Shown here piece after piece: positions 18,001-26,774 of a DNA stretch of 64,000 nucleotides. A program made the translations under genes and the position numbers. This DNA is from Paraburkholderia sediminicola. GTDB lineage: Bacteria > Pseudomonadota > Gammaproteobacteria > Burkholderiales > Burkholderiaceae. Each line of letters begins with the position of its first letter. The stretch's first letter is position 1. The stretch is from the NCBI RefSeq assembly GCF_902859805.1, contig NZ_CADIKC010000002.1, positions 124,001-188,000 of the forward strand. Reading direction: 5' to 3'. The notes under the pieces are model-generated. The model saw only the letters and a list, made by a program, of their open reading frames with translations. It did not search any database and had not been told where the DNA came from.

Positions 18001-19812
18001 CAGGCGCCGCAACAGCAGTACAACCCGGCGTATCCGCAGCAATCCGGCTATCCTCAACAGGCGCAATATCAGCAGCAGGCACCCTATCCGCAGCAGCCGG
18101 ACGGCTATGCGACCACGCCGTGGCCGATGTCGCCTGCGGCACGCGAAGCGCAGGCCAATGCCGGTTCGATGCAACAGCCGCGTTACGCGAATCCGGCCAC
18201 GAGTACGAAACGCTCGACCAGCAAAAAGCAAACTGCGTCGAAGAGCAACCGCAACGCGCAAGCCTATGCGCAAGCGCCGTATGGGCAGCAACAAGCTTAT
18301 CCGCAGCAGCAACAGCCCTATTACGGCCAGCAGCCTTATCCGCAGCAACAACAGGGATACGCGCAGCAGGGTTACGCGCAGCAGCCTTACCAACCGGTGC
18401 CACCGCAACAGGCCTACGGTCAGCAGCCTTATCAGCCGTATCCGAATCAGGGCTCGGGGTACTACGCACAGCAACAGCAGCCATATATTCCGCAACCGCC
18501 GACCGGTTACGCGCAGCAGTACTATCCGCAACAGCCCGGCTCGAACGGTAACGGCGGCACCTACCCGCAACCGAACGTCGCCAACACGCAGACGCTCGGC
18601 GTGGCCGAAGAACTGGCGCAGGTCAATCGCGAGCAGTCCAGCACCGTGTCAGGCGGGATCGTATTCCGCAACCGCACGGGCGAGGACGGCCTGTCGACGC
18701 TGACTGATATCGAAGCGCCGATTCAGGGGCGCATCAAGGCCGGCAACGGCCACATCGTTGTGACGGCGACGCCGGTAACGCTGGATGCAGGCACTGCCGC
18801 GGGCAGTCTATCGACGCTCGCGCGATTCGGCTCGGGCTTGTCCAATAGCACGTCCGCTGCGGCGGCGGTGGCGGGCACCAACACTTATGGCAGCCAGACC
18901 GCCAGCGGCGTGGGCTTGTCAATCGGCTACGAGGGCCGCAGCATCAGTGGCGACGTTGGCGTGACACCGCTCGGCTTCCCCGAGAAGAACATCGTGGGGG
19001 GCTTGCAATACAACGGTGGCATCACCGACAAGGTGTCGTACTCGCTGGCTGTCGCGCGCCGCGCGGTGACGGACAGCTTGCTGTCCTATGCCGGCGCGCG
19101 CGATTCGGGCTCCAGCCTCGAGTGGGGCGGCGTCACCTCTTTCGGCGGCCTGGCGAGCCTTGCATGGGACGACGGCACCAATGGCCTGTATGTGAACGCC
19201 GCGTACCAGAACTACCATGGCTATCACGTCGCGAGCAATAACGCGGTCAAAGGCGGTGGCGGCATCTACACGCGCGTTTACAAGGATGCCGATCAGACGC
19301 TCACTGTCGGCGTGAACACGACGCTGATGACTTATAACAAGAATCTCTCGTACTTCACTTATGGTCAGGGCGGGTACTTCAGTCCGCAGCAGTACATGAT
19401 TCTGAATTTGCCGGTGGAGTGGACTGGGCGCAATGGTCAGTTTACTTACGACGTGAAGGGGTCGATCGGCGTGCAGCATTACCGGCAGGATGCGTCGGAT
19501 TACTTTCCGCTCGACGGCTCGCTCCAGACCAATGCGGCGGCGGAAGCCAAGACCCTCGGGTCGAATCTGGATAGTGGTGCGCAGTATCCTGGGCAGAGTA
19601 AGACTGGGGTTTCTTATTCGCTTAGCGCGGTGGGGGAGTATCAACTGGCTCCGCAGTTGGCGTTTGGGGCTACCGCTTCGCTCGGTAATGCTTATGAATA
19701 TCGCGAGTGGCTCGCGGCTGTTTATTTGAGGTATAGCTTTAGTAAGCAGACTGGGTTGCAGCCGTTTCCGCCTACGCCGGTGAGTTCGCCTTATTTGTCT
19801 TTGTCTAACTAA
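15049..19812 (+). CDS. bcsC: BcsC, cellulose export TPR/outer-membrane barrel protein with long Q/P/Y linker
   Basis: 1587 residues, much longer than E. coli BcsC (about 1157). A signal peptide (residues 1-30, ending ASPDALAQ) is followed by tetratricopeptide repeats to about residue 890 that form the periplasmic scaffold. The C-terminal BCSC_C outer-membrane beta-barrel runs from about residue 1180, after GVAEELAQVNRE, to the end. Between them, residues 900-1180 (17750-18590) form a low-complexity segment full of PYPQQ, AYGQQ and AQYQQQ motifs with a short basic patch (KRSTSKKQ). The start ATG at 15049 overlaps the bcsZ stop; the frame is open far upstream without support. It is the last gene of the operon. 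Confidence 0.94.
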   Translation: MRLSALAFSLRFALSVTAVCCVAMASPDALAQASKDPLNVLIDQGKYWQSHHRGDLAEQAWQKVLRIDPKQPDALYGMGMVLADRKDGAGAQQYLARLKAVAPNYPNLDELGRRLGESSLRDQTVNDARRLAQSGQSASAVEEYQRALNGKPATPALQLEYYQALSATPQGWDQARRGLEQLARDNPDDPRYALAYAQHLTYRDTTRRDGIARLQKLAGDSTVGASAKKSWRQALLWLDARPSDAALYEAYLQGATDDAAVKARFESMVQQDKVARDRAQENAAVDARGRTIADGFAALDRGDLGTARAKFSSVLANSPNDTDALGGMGIAALKQEKFAEARNYLERASRTGNPARWKTALDSATYWTYTSDAIGARSNGEFAKAKSLFERAIALNPSDVTAQVLLGEMLLTNGDPVGAEQAYRMALRRQADNPDAIRGLVGSLAAQGRGDEALQFANQLNSEQQSKAGGINRLRGEAQAAQARAAEARGDLGSARSLFEDALLNDPDDPWLRLDLARIYVRQGAVANARSMMDGLLAAHPDMTDALYASALLSAETQDWTAGLAQLERIPAAQRTDAMTTLQHRLWVHQQADLATRMARNGQSQQALATLRAAEPVAGNNPELIGVIAAAYQQAGDPNRALGLVRSAMNAAPGNTDLLLQYAGILSATQQEAELGMVMRRLASMQLTPQQRTDFGNLNLGIVIKQCDAVRQRGDLASAYDVIAPWLAAMPDNPDLQAALGRLYSSAGDDRNALASYRVALQRKPDDLNLLQATISAASGAKQFSYAESLAKQALAAAPSDPGVLATVGRMYRAEGKLSLASTYLQRSLIAANTPLMANGPRANAPSNVPRGWEVAMRRIGATPLPGTNPFEGKTATISPTDADNAALAGGGSNAARASLPYSQSSLPSQTVPNYPPPSQPAPYVAPYTAPAQPYAPNAAPTAVPYNAPRPGTNADGYGQETNGSSQSGAPLQPYPGQGQAQMQQAPQQQYNPAYPQQSGYPQQAQYQQQAPYPQQPDGYATTPWPMSPAAREAQANAGSMQQPRYANPATSTKRSTSKKQTASKSNRNAQAYAQAPYGQQQAYPQQQQPYYGQQPYPQQQQGYAQQGYAQQPYQPVPPQQAYGQQPYQPYPNQGSGYYAQQQQPYIPQPPTGYAQQYYPQQPGSNGNGGTYPQPNVANTQTLGVAEELAQVNREQSSTVSGGIVFRNRTGEDGLSTLTDIEAPIQGRIKAGNGHIVVTATPVTLDAGTAAGSLSTLARFGSGLSNSTSAAAAVAGTNTYGSQTASGVGLSIGYEGRSISGDVGVTPLGFPEKNIVGGLQYNGGITDKVSYSLAVARRAVTDSLLSYAGARDSGSSLEWGGVTSFGGLASLAWDDGTNGLYVNAAYQNYHGYHVASNNAVKGGGGIYTRVYKDADQTLTVGVNTTLMTYNKNLSYFTYGQGGYFSPQQYMILNLPVEWTGRNGQFTYDVKGSIGVQHYRQDASDYFPLDGSLQTNAAAEAKTLGSNLDSGAQYPGQSKTGVSYSLSAVGEYQLAPQLAFGATASLGNAYEYREWLAAVYLRYSFSKQTGLQPFPPTPVSSPYLSLSN

Positions 19813-19859
19813 GGGTTGTTTGCCTTTGGTGGCGGCATTTTTTGGTGGTCTTTTGGTGT

Positions 19860-20136
19860 TGGTGCGTTTCCTTGTTCTGGCTTTGGTGCCTTTCCTTGCT
19901 TTGGTAGTGGTCTATTAGCGTTCCCCCTGTGCGGGGGGGCACCTACTTTTCTTTGCCGGCTGCAAAGAAAAGTAGGCAAAAGAAAGCAGCTCAAACCGCT
20001 AATGCTAAGCGGGGCCCGTAGCCCGCAACCGGTAGTGGTGCGACTGGAATCTGTGTTCGTGCACCTGCATGCGCCCGTGACAAGGGCGTCATACTTCCGG
20101 CGGCGCTGCGCGCGCCGAAGGGTACTTCTTAAAACC
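19860..20136 (-). repeat. structured intergenic repeat, copy 2 (inverted)
   Basis: This is the reverse complement of the element at 2173-2465. The 15-base palindrome arms are at 19942-19956 and 19962-19976, with a changed 5-base loop, while the arms are perfectly conserved. The flanking CCCCCTGTGCGGGGG hairpin is also kept. The stretch from 19813 to here is an unremarkable GT-rich tail after bcsC. Open frames through it look like repeat-derived spurious ORFs. Confidence 0.85.
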
Positions 20137-20204
20137 ACCTGCTACGTTTAACGCCCACGGCCCTCAACCGAAGCCCGTGGTTTCCCCTGCAGACCCATCC
20201 GCGA

Positions 20205-20476
20205 CGCACGCAGTGCGCAGTGGGAGCTGATGAGTCCTTTGTCACTAACGCCGAATGCGCGAGGGCGCGGATTCCAGTCGCACCACTACCCGCAGCAGAC
20301 CACGGTGCCCACTTAGCAGTAGCGGTTTAAGCCGCTTTCTTTTGCCTACTTTTCTTTGCGGCAAGCAAAGAAAAGTAGGTGCCCCCCCGCACAGGGGGAA
20401 CGCTAATAGACCACTAACAATGCAAGGAAAGGCCAAAGCCCCAAGAACACGGCCAATAAGCGCCGCGCAGGCAAAA
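20205..20476 (+). repeat. structured intergenic repeat, copy 3
   Basis: Same orientation as copy 1. The first 70 bases are diverged but alignable (pattern around TTGTCAC), and the last 210 are close to identical. The palindrome arms are at 20345-20359 and 20365-20379 around the loop GGCAA. It ends 6 bases from the DUF2252 stop. With copy 2 it forms a large inverted pair separated by about 70 bases (20137-20204). That spacer holds a weak CCACGG/CCGTGG hairpin at 20155-20180 and nothing else that I recognise. Confidence 0.85.
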
Positions 20477-20481
20477 CAAAG

Positions 20482-21714
20482 TCACCTATTGCCCCCCTCA
20501 GTGGCATACCTCCGACAATGCTCCAAATACCCCACAGCATGGCTACTAACCAACTCTAAAATACTCTTCCAGAGCCACCCCGGCGCATCAAGCGTCTTCG
20601 ACCGATTCCTCCGCAACTCCGCGAGCCAACCCGCACGTTCGCCACTATCCATTTGCCGCGCATGCGCCTTCCCCACCACCAACGCAAGAAAGCGCGCAGC
20701 TTTCATCGCCTCATCCTGCGTCAACTGCTCAATCGTCAACTTCATATCCTGCGGCAGCAGCTCCCGTATAACAACAGCGCGATCCAATAACCGCGCCGCC
20801 CGCATCCGCTCGCCCAGCGAGGGCGACAAATGCCGCGCTCCCTCCACCACCCGCTCGGCGTTATCCCGCGGCATGCGCACCTTGGGGTAACGCGGCGCGG
20901 CCGCCTGCGCAGCTTCCTTGATGTCGATCAGGCACAGGTCGTCGCCATCCACCGCAGCGCCGTCGATGTCCAGCAATACCGCATACCGCAACCGCCCCAG
21001 CGAACTGCATCCCTTCACCCAGTAAGCCGCGTCGAGCACGTCGACATCAGCGTCGTCACCGCCGCCGCGCAACACTGTCGCGAGCCGCGCCAGCGAGCCC
21101 TTCTCGAACAGCGCCTCGATCTCGCGCCGCTCGCTCTTCGCCAGCGGCCAGAAGCGCGGGCCAAGTGGGATGGTCGGCTCCAGATCCTCAATCCGTTCTT
21201 CCGCCAGATGACGCCACGATCGGCGCACCGCTTCCTTCATCACCACCCTCACCGCCTCCGGCTTCTCGGCATGGATATCGGCCTCGCCGGCCGCTTCGTC
21301 GAAGGCCCGCTCGTAGCCGTCCGCCAACGCTTCCATCATGTGCACGGTGGTCAGGCCAGGCAGGTTCGAACCGCGCGCGGCCGTCGCCAGTGACAGCCCG
21401 AGGCGGATCAGGTCGTGTGCAGGATTGCCAATCACCGTCTGGTCGAGGTCGCGAATCAGGATCTCGACGCGCCCTTGTGCATCGGCGACCGGCCCGAGAT
21501 TGCCGCTGTGGCAATCGCCGCAGATCCAGATCGCCGGACCTTCAGGCAAGGTGTGGCTCTCCATCCCGTCGAGCCATTCGTAGAACTTGCTCGTGTTGCC
21601 GCGCACATAGGCATGCGCCGAACGCGCCATTCTGGCGTTGCGGCGCGTGGTCAATAGCGCTTGCCGTACGTCCGGCTTAGGCAGCTTGTTTCGTGTGATG
21701 TTTTTCCTTGCCAT
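20482..21714 (-). CDS. DUF2252 family protein
   Basis: 410 residues of the DUF2252 family, which looks like a distant aminoglycoside-phosphotransferase/kinase fold. The visible kinase-like motifs are IWICGDCHSGNLGPV (a catalytic-loop-like HxGN) and ILIRDLDQTVIGNP (a metal-binding Asp). No signal peptide or membrane segment is seen, so it is cytoplasmic. Substrate and role are unknown. The ATG at 21714 has no strong ribosome-binding site. It stands alone, convergent with bcsC across the repeat pair. Confidence 0.8.
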   Translation of the reverse strand: MARKNITRNKLPKPDVRQALLTTRRNARMARSAHAYVRGNTSKFYEWLDGMESHTLPEGPAIWICGDCHSGNLGPVADAQGRVEILIRDLDQTVIGNPAHDLIRLGLSLATAARGSNLPGLTTVHMMEALADGYERAFDEAAGEADIHAEKPEAVRVVMKEAVRRSWRHLAEERIEDLEPTIPLGPRFWPLAKSERREIEALFEKGSLARLATVLRGGGDDADVDVLDAAYWVKGCSSLGRLRYAVLLDIDGAAVDGDDLCLIDIKEAAQAAAPRYPKVRMPRDNAERVVEGARHLSPSLGERMRAARLLDRAVVIRELLPQDMKLTIEQLTQDEAMKAARFLALVVGKAHARQMDSGERAGWLAELRRNRSKTLDAPGWLWKSILELVSSHAVGYLEHCRRYATEGGNR

Positions 21715-22170
21715 CGTGTGGTCCGTGTTTATTGAAGTTCGAATCCGGCATGGCGCTCATCCCCCACCATGCGCCCGTTGGCACAAGCGAACAAGAGCGG
21801 GGAGCACGAAACACGCCTGACGCTTTCGTGACGCCCATGGCGCACCGTTCATGGCGCACTAAAGCGGTCGACATGTAGTCAAAAAACGGCGACACGTGCG
21901 CTTCTTTCCGCATCACAGGCGCCGACTCGAGCAACGCAGGTAAAAGTTGCGAGGCAGTTCGCGCCGATTGTTCGGCTAAACCCGCAGGGGCCCTTCCGTT
22001 ATGTCATCAGGCGAGCGTTGTAGCCTACAATTATTGCTGCCGCATGGCCGCTTCGCGCCCGCGGTGCACGGCAGAAGATTCATCCCGCCTCCTGCTGAAC
22101 ATTCACGCGCGCCATCAGCGCCGGCAGAGTGGGGACACATTCATTGACGTGACCTCTGTGGAGCGCAGCA
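21715..22170. other. divergent gap, DUF2252 / hybrid kinase
   Basis: A 456-base non-coding interval between divergent start codons. A 10-base direct repeat CATGGCGCAC occurs at 21836-21845 and 21850-21859, 14 bases apart, and could be a regulator site. No convincing promoter hexamers, RNA gene or terminator are seen. Confidence 0.4.
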
Positions 22171-24825
22171 ATGCCATTCCCGGCACAAGATCATGGCTGC
22201 CCCGGCTGGAACGGGGAAATGGCGCGACGCATCAGCGAATTCGACTGGGCGGCCACCGACCTCGGCGCGATAGAAAACTGGCAGCGCAGTCTGACCGCCA
22301 CCGTCCAGATGATGCTCGCCTCGCCCGTACCCCTCGTGCTTCTATGGGGGACACCCGGCTACATGATCTACAACGACGCCTACGCGATTTTCGCGGGCGG
22401 ACGGCATCCGTATCTGCTCGGCTGTCCGGTCGAACAAGGCTGGCCTGAGGTCGCCGATTTCAACCGTCATGTGATGGCGACATGTCTTGCCGGCGGCACC
22501 CTGTCGTATCGCGACAAGGAACTGGTCCTGCTGCGCGACGGCAAGCCCGAAGACGTCTGGATGGACCTCTACTACAGCCCGGTTGCTGACGACAGCGGCG
22601 CACCCGCGGGCGTCCTCGCGATGGTCGTCGAAACCACCACGCGCGTACTCACCGAACGCTGGCGGCAACATGCCGAGGCCGAACTGCGCGAAACCAACGA
22701 ACGGCTGCAACTCGCGCTCAATACCGGCGCGGTGCTCGGCACATGGGTGCTCGACGCGCGCACCGGCATCGTCACCGGTGACGAACGTTTCGCGCGCACC
22801 TTTTCGTTTCCGTTGGAAGAGGCCGCGAAAGGGCTTGAACGCAACGCCACGACGCAGGTGATCCATCCTGACGACCAGCCGCTCAACGACCGCCTGACGG
22901 CCGAAGCGATGAGCACCGGCACGCCGTTTCGCGCCGAATACCGGATTCGCCGCCCCGATGGCGACTACATGTGGGTGCAGGCAAACGGCCAGTGCGAGTT
23001 CGACGAACAGGGCGAGCCGACGCGCTTCCCCGGTGTGCTGATCGACATCCACGAGCGCAAGATCGCCGAACAATCGCTGCGCCAGTTGACCGAAACGCTC
23101 GAACAACGCGTTGCCGATGAAGTCGCGGCACGGGCAATCGCCGAAGAACAGTTGCGCCAGGCGCAGAAGATGGAAGCGATCGGCAGCCTCACAGGCGGCG
23201 TCGCGCACGACTTCAACAATGTGCTGCAGGTGATCAACGGCAATCTGCAGATGCTCGCGGCCGACGCCGGCGAGAGTCCGGCCACGCTGCGGCGTTTTTC
23301 CGCTGCGACGGATGCCGTCAAACGCGGCGCGAAACTGGCCGCGCATCTGCTCGCCTTCGCGCGCCGCCAGCCGCTCTCGCCTACTGTGCTGAATCCACGC
23401 CGCCTGCTTGCCGGCATGAGCGAGATGCTGCACCGCTCGCTTGGCGAGACCGTCAAGATCGAAACGGTGTTAAGCGACGACCTGTGGAATGTGCAGGCCG
23501 ATCGCAATCAACTCGAAAACGCCCTGCTCAATCTTGCGATCAATGCGCGCGACGCGATGCAAGCCGACGGCACGCTCACCGTTCGCGCGACGAACCGTGT
23601 GCTGGACCCGGCGTTTTGCCGCGGCAAGCCGGAACTCTCACCGGGCGAGTACGTGGTGTTCTCGGTCAACGACACGGGCACCGGCATGAAACCCGAAATC
23701 CTGGAGCACGTGTTCGAACCGTTTTTCACGACCAAGCCCGACGGCCACGGCACGGGCCTCGGCTTAAGCATGGTGTTCGGCTTCGTCAGGCAAAGCGGCG
23801 GCCATACGGTAATCGACAGCGAAGTGGGCCGCGGCACCACCGTCTCGCTCTTTTTTCCGCGCTGCTGCGAGCCGGAAACAGTCGAAGCCGTCGATCAAAC
23901 CTCGGCGCCGGTGGGCGGCGGCGAAACGATTCTGGTGGTCGAAGACGACGCGGATGTGCGCCTGACCGCCGTCGAAATGCTCGCGCAGCTCGGCTATAAA
24001 GTCCTGACTGCTTCGAGTGGCGACGCGGCGCTCGAATTCATCGACAGCGACGTGCCGATCGATCTGCTGTTTACCGATGTCGTGATGCCCGGCCAGGTGA
24101 AAAGCGTGGAGCTGGCGCAGCGTGCGGCGGCGCGCTCACCCATGGTGCCGACGCTCTTTACCTCGGGCTATACGCGCGACGAGATCGTCCATCACGGCAA
24201 GCTCGATACCGGCATCACGTTGCTGTCCAAGCCTTACCGGCGCGACGATCTAGCGCGCAAGGTGCGCAGCGTGCTGCGCGGCGCCGGCGTCGCGAGCGTG
24301 AGCGAGGGGCAGATTTCTCCCTGCGTGCCGCGTACGGTCTACGATCCGGCCAGTGCAGCCGAAGCGGCCAACCCACGCGAAAGCCTGCACGCGCATGCCC
24401 CGGCGAATCCGCCGGCGGATCACCCGGCAAGTCCATCGTCGCATCAACCCGGTACGCCGGCCCGCGTGCTGCTGGTCGAAGACGACACCGATTCGCGCGA
24501 CGCCCTCTGCGATCTGCTCGGCGCACTGGGGCTCGACTGCACCGCGCTCGGGAGCGCCGAGGAAGCGCTGCCGCTCGTGCCCGCGCAACGTTTCGATGTC
24601 CTGCTCACCGACCTGACCTTGCCCGGCATGTCCGGCGACAACCTGGCACGCGTGGTGCTGAGCCGGCAGCCGGACATCCGCGTTTTGCTGGTGTCGGGTT
24701 ATGGAGAGAACGCCGATATCGGCGACACCATTCCCGGCGCACGGATGCTCGGCAAGCCGCTCGATATCTCGCAGCTGCGGCGCGAACTCGCGGAGTGGCT
24801 CGATCACACGGAGGCGGCTTCCTAG
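22171..24825 (+). CDS. PAS hybrid histidine kinase with two receiver domains
   Basis: 884 residues, soluble (no membrane segment). N-terminal PAS-like regions (about 20-160 and 185-295) precede a HisKA domain with phospho-His 346 in GGVAHDFNNVL. The HATPase_c domain follows, with the N box LNLAINARDAM, NDTGTGM and GTGLGLSM. Two receiver domains come next: the first has phospho-acceptor Asp in LLFTDVVMPG and the second has it in VLLTDLTLPGMSG, after an Ala/Pro-rich linker. It therefore receives a cytoplasmic signal and may relay to an unlinked partner, because there is no output domain or adjacent regulator. The ATG at 22171 has GGAG eight bases upstream. Confidence 0.9.
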   Translation: MPFPAQDHGCPGWNGEMARRISEFDWAATDLGAIENWQRSLTATVQMMLASPVPLVLLWGTPGYMIYNDAYAIFAGGRHPYLLGCPVEQGWPEVADFNRHVMATCLAGGTLSYRDKELVLLRDGKPEDVWMDLYYSPVADDSGAPAGVLAMVVETTTRVLTERWRQHAEAELRETNERLQLALNTGAVLGTWVLDARTGIVTGDERFARTFSFPLEEAAKGLERNATTQVIHPDDQPLNDRLTAEAMSTGTPFRAEYRIRRPDGDYMWVQANGQCEFDEQGEPTRFPGVLIDIHERKIAEQSLRQLTETLEQRVADEVAARAIAEEQLRQAQKMEAIGSLTGGVAHDFNNVLQVINGNLQMLAADAGESPATLRRFSAATDAVKRGAKLAAHLLAFARRQPLSPTVLNPRRLLAGMSEMLHRSLGETVKIETVLSDDLWNVQADRNQLENALLNLAINARDAMQADGTLTVRATNRVLDPAFCRGKPELSPGEYVVFSVNDTGTGMKPEILEHVFEPFFTTKPDGHGTGLGLSMVFGFVRQSGGHTVIDSEVGRGTTVSLFFPRCCEPETVEAVDQTSAPVGGGETILVVEDDADVRLTAVEMLAQLGYKVLTASSGDAALEFIDSDVPIDLLFTDVVMPGQVKSVELAQRAAARSPMVPTLFTSGYTRDEIVHHGKLDTGITLLSKPYRRDDLARKVRSVLRGAGVASVSEGQISPCVPRTVYDPASAAEAANPRESLHAHAPANPPADHPASPSSHQPGTPARVLLVEDDTDSRDALCDLLGALGLDCTALGSAEEALPLVPAQRFDVLLTDLTLPGMSGDNLARVVLSRQPDIRVLLVSGYGENADIGDTIPGARMLGKPLDISQLRRELAEWLDHTEAAS

Positions 24826-24861
24826 GCTCGCCTATGCGCGGCAACAACCACGTTGACTCCG

Positions 24862-25782
24862 ATGGACATCCGCTGCGGCACCGCCGGCTGGACCGACAAA
24901 ACGCTGATCGCCTGCAAGCGGTTTTACCCGCCCGGCAGCAGCAGCGCTGAAGCCCGGCTGCGCTTTTACGCATCGCAGTTTCCGTTGGTCGAAGTCGATT
25001 CGGCCTACTATGCGATGCCATCGGCAAGCAACGCGCAGTTGTGGACCGAACGCACGCCGGAAGGCTTCACGTTCAACTTCAAGGCGTTCCGGCTTTTTAC
25101 CGGGCATCAGACTTCGCCCGACGTCCTGCCGAAAGACATTGCGATGGCGCTGCCCGAAGGCATCACGGGTCCACGCAAGAAAAACGTCTACTACCGCGAC
25201 ATACCAGCCGAGATCCTCGATGAATTGTGGCGGCGCTATCTGGAAGCGCTGGAACCGCTGCGTGCAAGCGGCCGTCTCGGCGCGGTGCTGTTCCAGTTCG
25301 CGCCGTGGATCACGCGGGCGCCGGATGGCCTCGCGCTCGTGGAAGAATGCCGGGCGCGCATGGCGGACTACATGATGGCCGCCGAGTTTCGCAATCAATC
25401 CTGGTTCGACGATCAGCACGCACCATGGACGCTCGACTTTCTGCGCGAGCGCAGCCTCGTCCACGTAATCGTCGATGCGCCGCCGGATGTGACGAACCGC
25501 GTACACACCATATGGGAAGCAACCCATCCTCAGCTCGCCATGGTGCGTCTGCATGGCCGCAATACGCAGGCATGGAGCGCAACGGGCGCGGCGAGCGCAG
25601 CCGATCGCTTCGATTACGACTACAGCGACGACGAGTTGACCGGACTGGCCCCCTCGATCCGCGCAATCGCGACACGCGCCGGCCGTACCCACGTCATCTT
25701 CAATAACTGCTTCGAGGACCAGGGGCAGCGTAACGCGCGGACGCTAATGAGCATCCTGGGGGCGAGCGCGAGCCCGCTATGA
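24862..25782 (+). CDS. DUF72 family protein
   Basis: 306 residues of the DUF72 (YecE-like) family, a TIM-barrel protein of unknown function. The N-terminus IRCGTAGWTDKTLI, the following FYPPGSSS, and FPLVEVDSAYYAMPS are family signatures, and VHVIVDAPP and MVRLHGRN appear later. No export signal is present. I start at the ATG at 24862 (MDIRCG), since the TTG nine bases earlier is weaker. It follows the kinase gene by 36 bases and could be cotranscribed, but the family gives no functional link. Confidence 0.85.
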   Translation: MDIRCGTAGWTDKTLIACKRFYPPGSSSAEARLRFYASQFPLVEVDSAYYAMPSASNAQLWTERTPEGFTFNFKAFRLFTGHQTSPDVLPKDIAMALPEGITGPRKKNVYYRDIPAEILDELWRRYLEALEPLRASGRLGAVLFQFAPWITRAPDGLALVEECRARMADYMMAAEFRNQSWFDDQHAPWTLDFLRERSLVHVIVDAPPDVTNRVHTIWEATHPQLAMVRLHGRNTQAWSATGAASAADRFDYDYSDDELTGLAPSIRAIATRAGRTHVIFNNCFEDQGQRNARTLMSILGASASPL

Positions 25783-25862
25783 TCCGTTTCGATAGCCGGC
25801 TGGCACGTATCCGCGCCGGGCGTGGCGAAGCCCAATGACGGCGTTGCGCCCAGAGCCGGCCT

Positions 25863-26534
25863 TCATGAGCCGGCCGGTGGCTGACCAGCGACGAAAACCG
25901 CCAGTTGAGCGGCGAAAGCCCGTTTGTAGGCGGGCCGCGCTTCGCCGCGGGCGACATAGGCGGCGAGGTTCGGGTATTCGTCCAGCAGACCCGATGCCTT
26001 CAACCTGAGCAGCACCGACACCATGATCAGATCGCCCGCACTGAACGGGCCGTCGAGCCAGTCGGCGTTGCCAAGGCGATCGGAGAGCTCGCCCAGCCGG
26101 TCACGGATGCGATCCTTGACGAGAGGCAGGCGCTCGTCGTACCAGGTCTTGTCCCCCTCCAGAAATCTGGCGGTTTGGAGATCGAGGATCGGCGGCTCAA
26201 CCGTGTTGAGCGCGGCAAACATCCATGTGATCGCGCGTGCCCGGGCATTCGCATCGTCAGGTAGCAGGCCTGCGTGGCGCTCTGCGATTTGGAACACGAT
26301 CGCCCCCGACTCGAACAGGACAAGCGCGCCTTCTTCATAGGTCGGGATCTGCCCAAAAGGATGAAGCGCCCGATGCGCGGGTTCTTTCATTGCATCGAAC
26401 GAAACAAGACGAACCTCGTAAGCCTGGCCGACTTCTTCAAGCGCCCAGCGAACACGCATGTCACGCGCCAGTCCCCTGCCGCGATCGGGTGAGCGTTCAA
26501 AGGCGGTAATAACGGGGGTCGGTGGAAGAGGCAC
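25863..26534 (-). CDS. glutathione S-transferase family protein
   Basis: 223 residues with an N-terminal thioredoxin-like GST domain (the cis-Pro in GQIPTYEEGALVLFESGAIV is the glutathione-binding segment) and an all-helical C-terminal domain. The start is GTG with AAAGGAG eight bases upstream. The N-terminus carries a short extension (SPDRGRGLARDMRV) where the catalytic Ser/Cys/Tyr usually lies, so the exact class is uncertain. Likely a cytosolic detoxification enzyme; substrate unknown. Transcribed alone, convergent with the DUF72 gene. Confidence 0.85.
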   Translation of the reverse strand: MPLPPTPVITAFERSPDRGRGLARDMRVRWALEEVGQAYEVRLVSFDAMKEPAHRALHPFGQIPTYEEGALVLFESGAIVFQIAERHAGLLPDDANARARAITWMFAALNTVEPPILDLQTARFLEGDKTWYDERLPLVKDRIRDRLGELSDRLGNADWLDGPFSAGDLIMVSVLLRLKASGLLDEYPNLAAYVARGEARPAYKRAFAAQLAVFVAGQPPAGS

Positions 26535-26774
26535 GGTGATTTCTCCTTTGCTGGATGTCTCGTCGAGTGCCGGTTATGCAACTCCAGCGCTCACTTACTC
26601 GACGTTCGGGACAGGGCTAAATCGACATCCCGGGAACGCGTCGTCCCGATACGTCGCTTGCCGCGAACGGCATCCTTTTTGCTACCCGGGAAGTACTGTC
26701 GAGAGAATGACATGCAGGCTGGCGAACCGTCCGCCACATGGGGCAACCGCCCGTTCGATCTGTGGGGAGGCGCT

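Noticed and set aside
15985-18570. 861-codon open frame antisense to bcsC
   Set aside because: It mirrors the bcsC codon structure in high-GC DNA. The translation is Arg/Leu-rich without domains, and no ribosome-binding site or promoter is seen.
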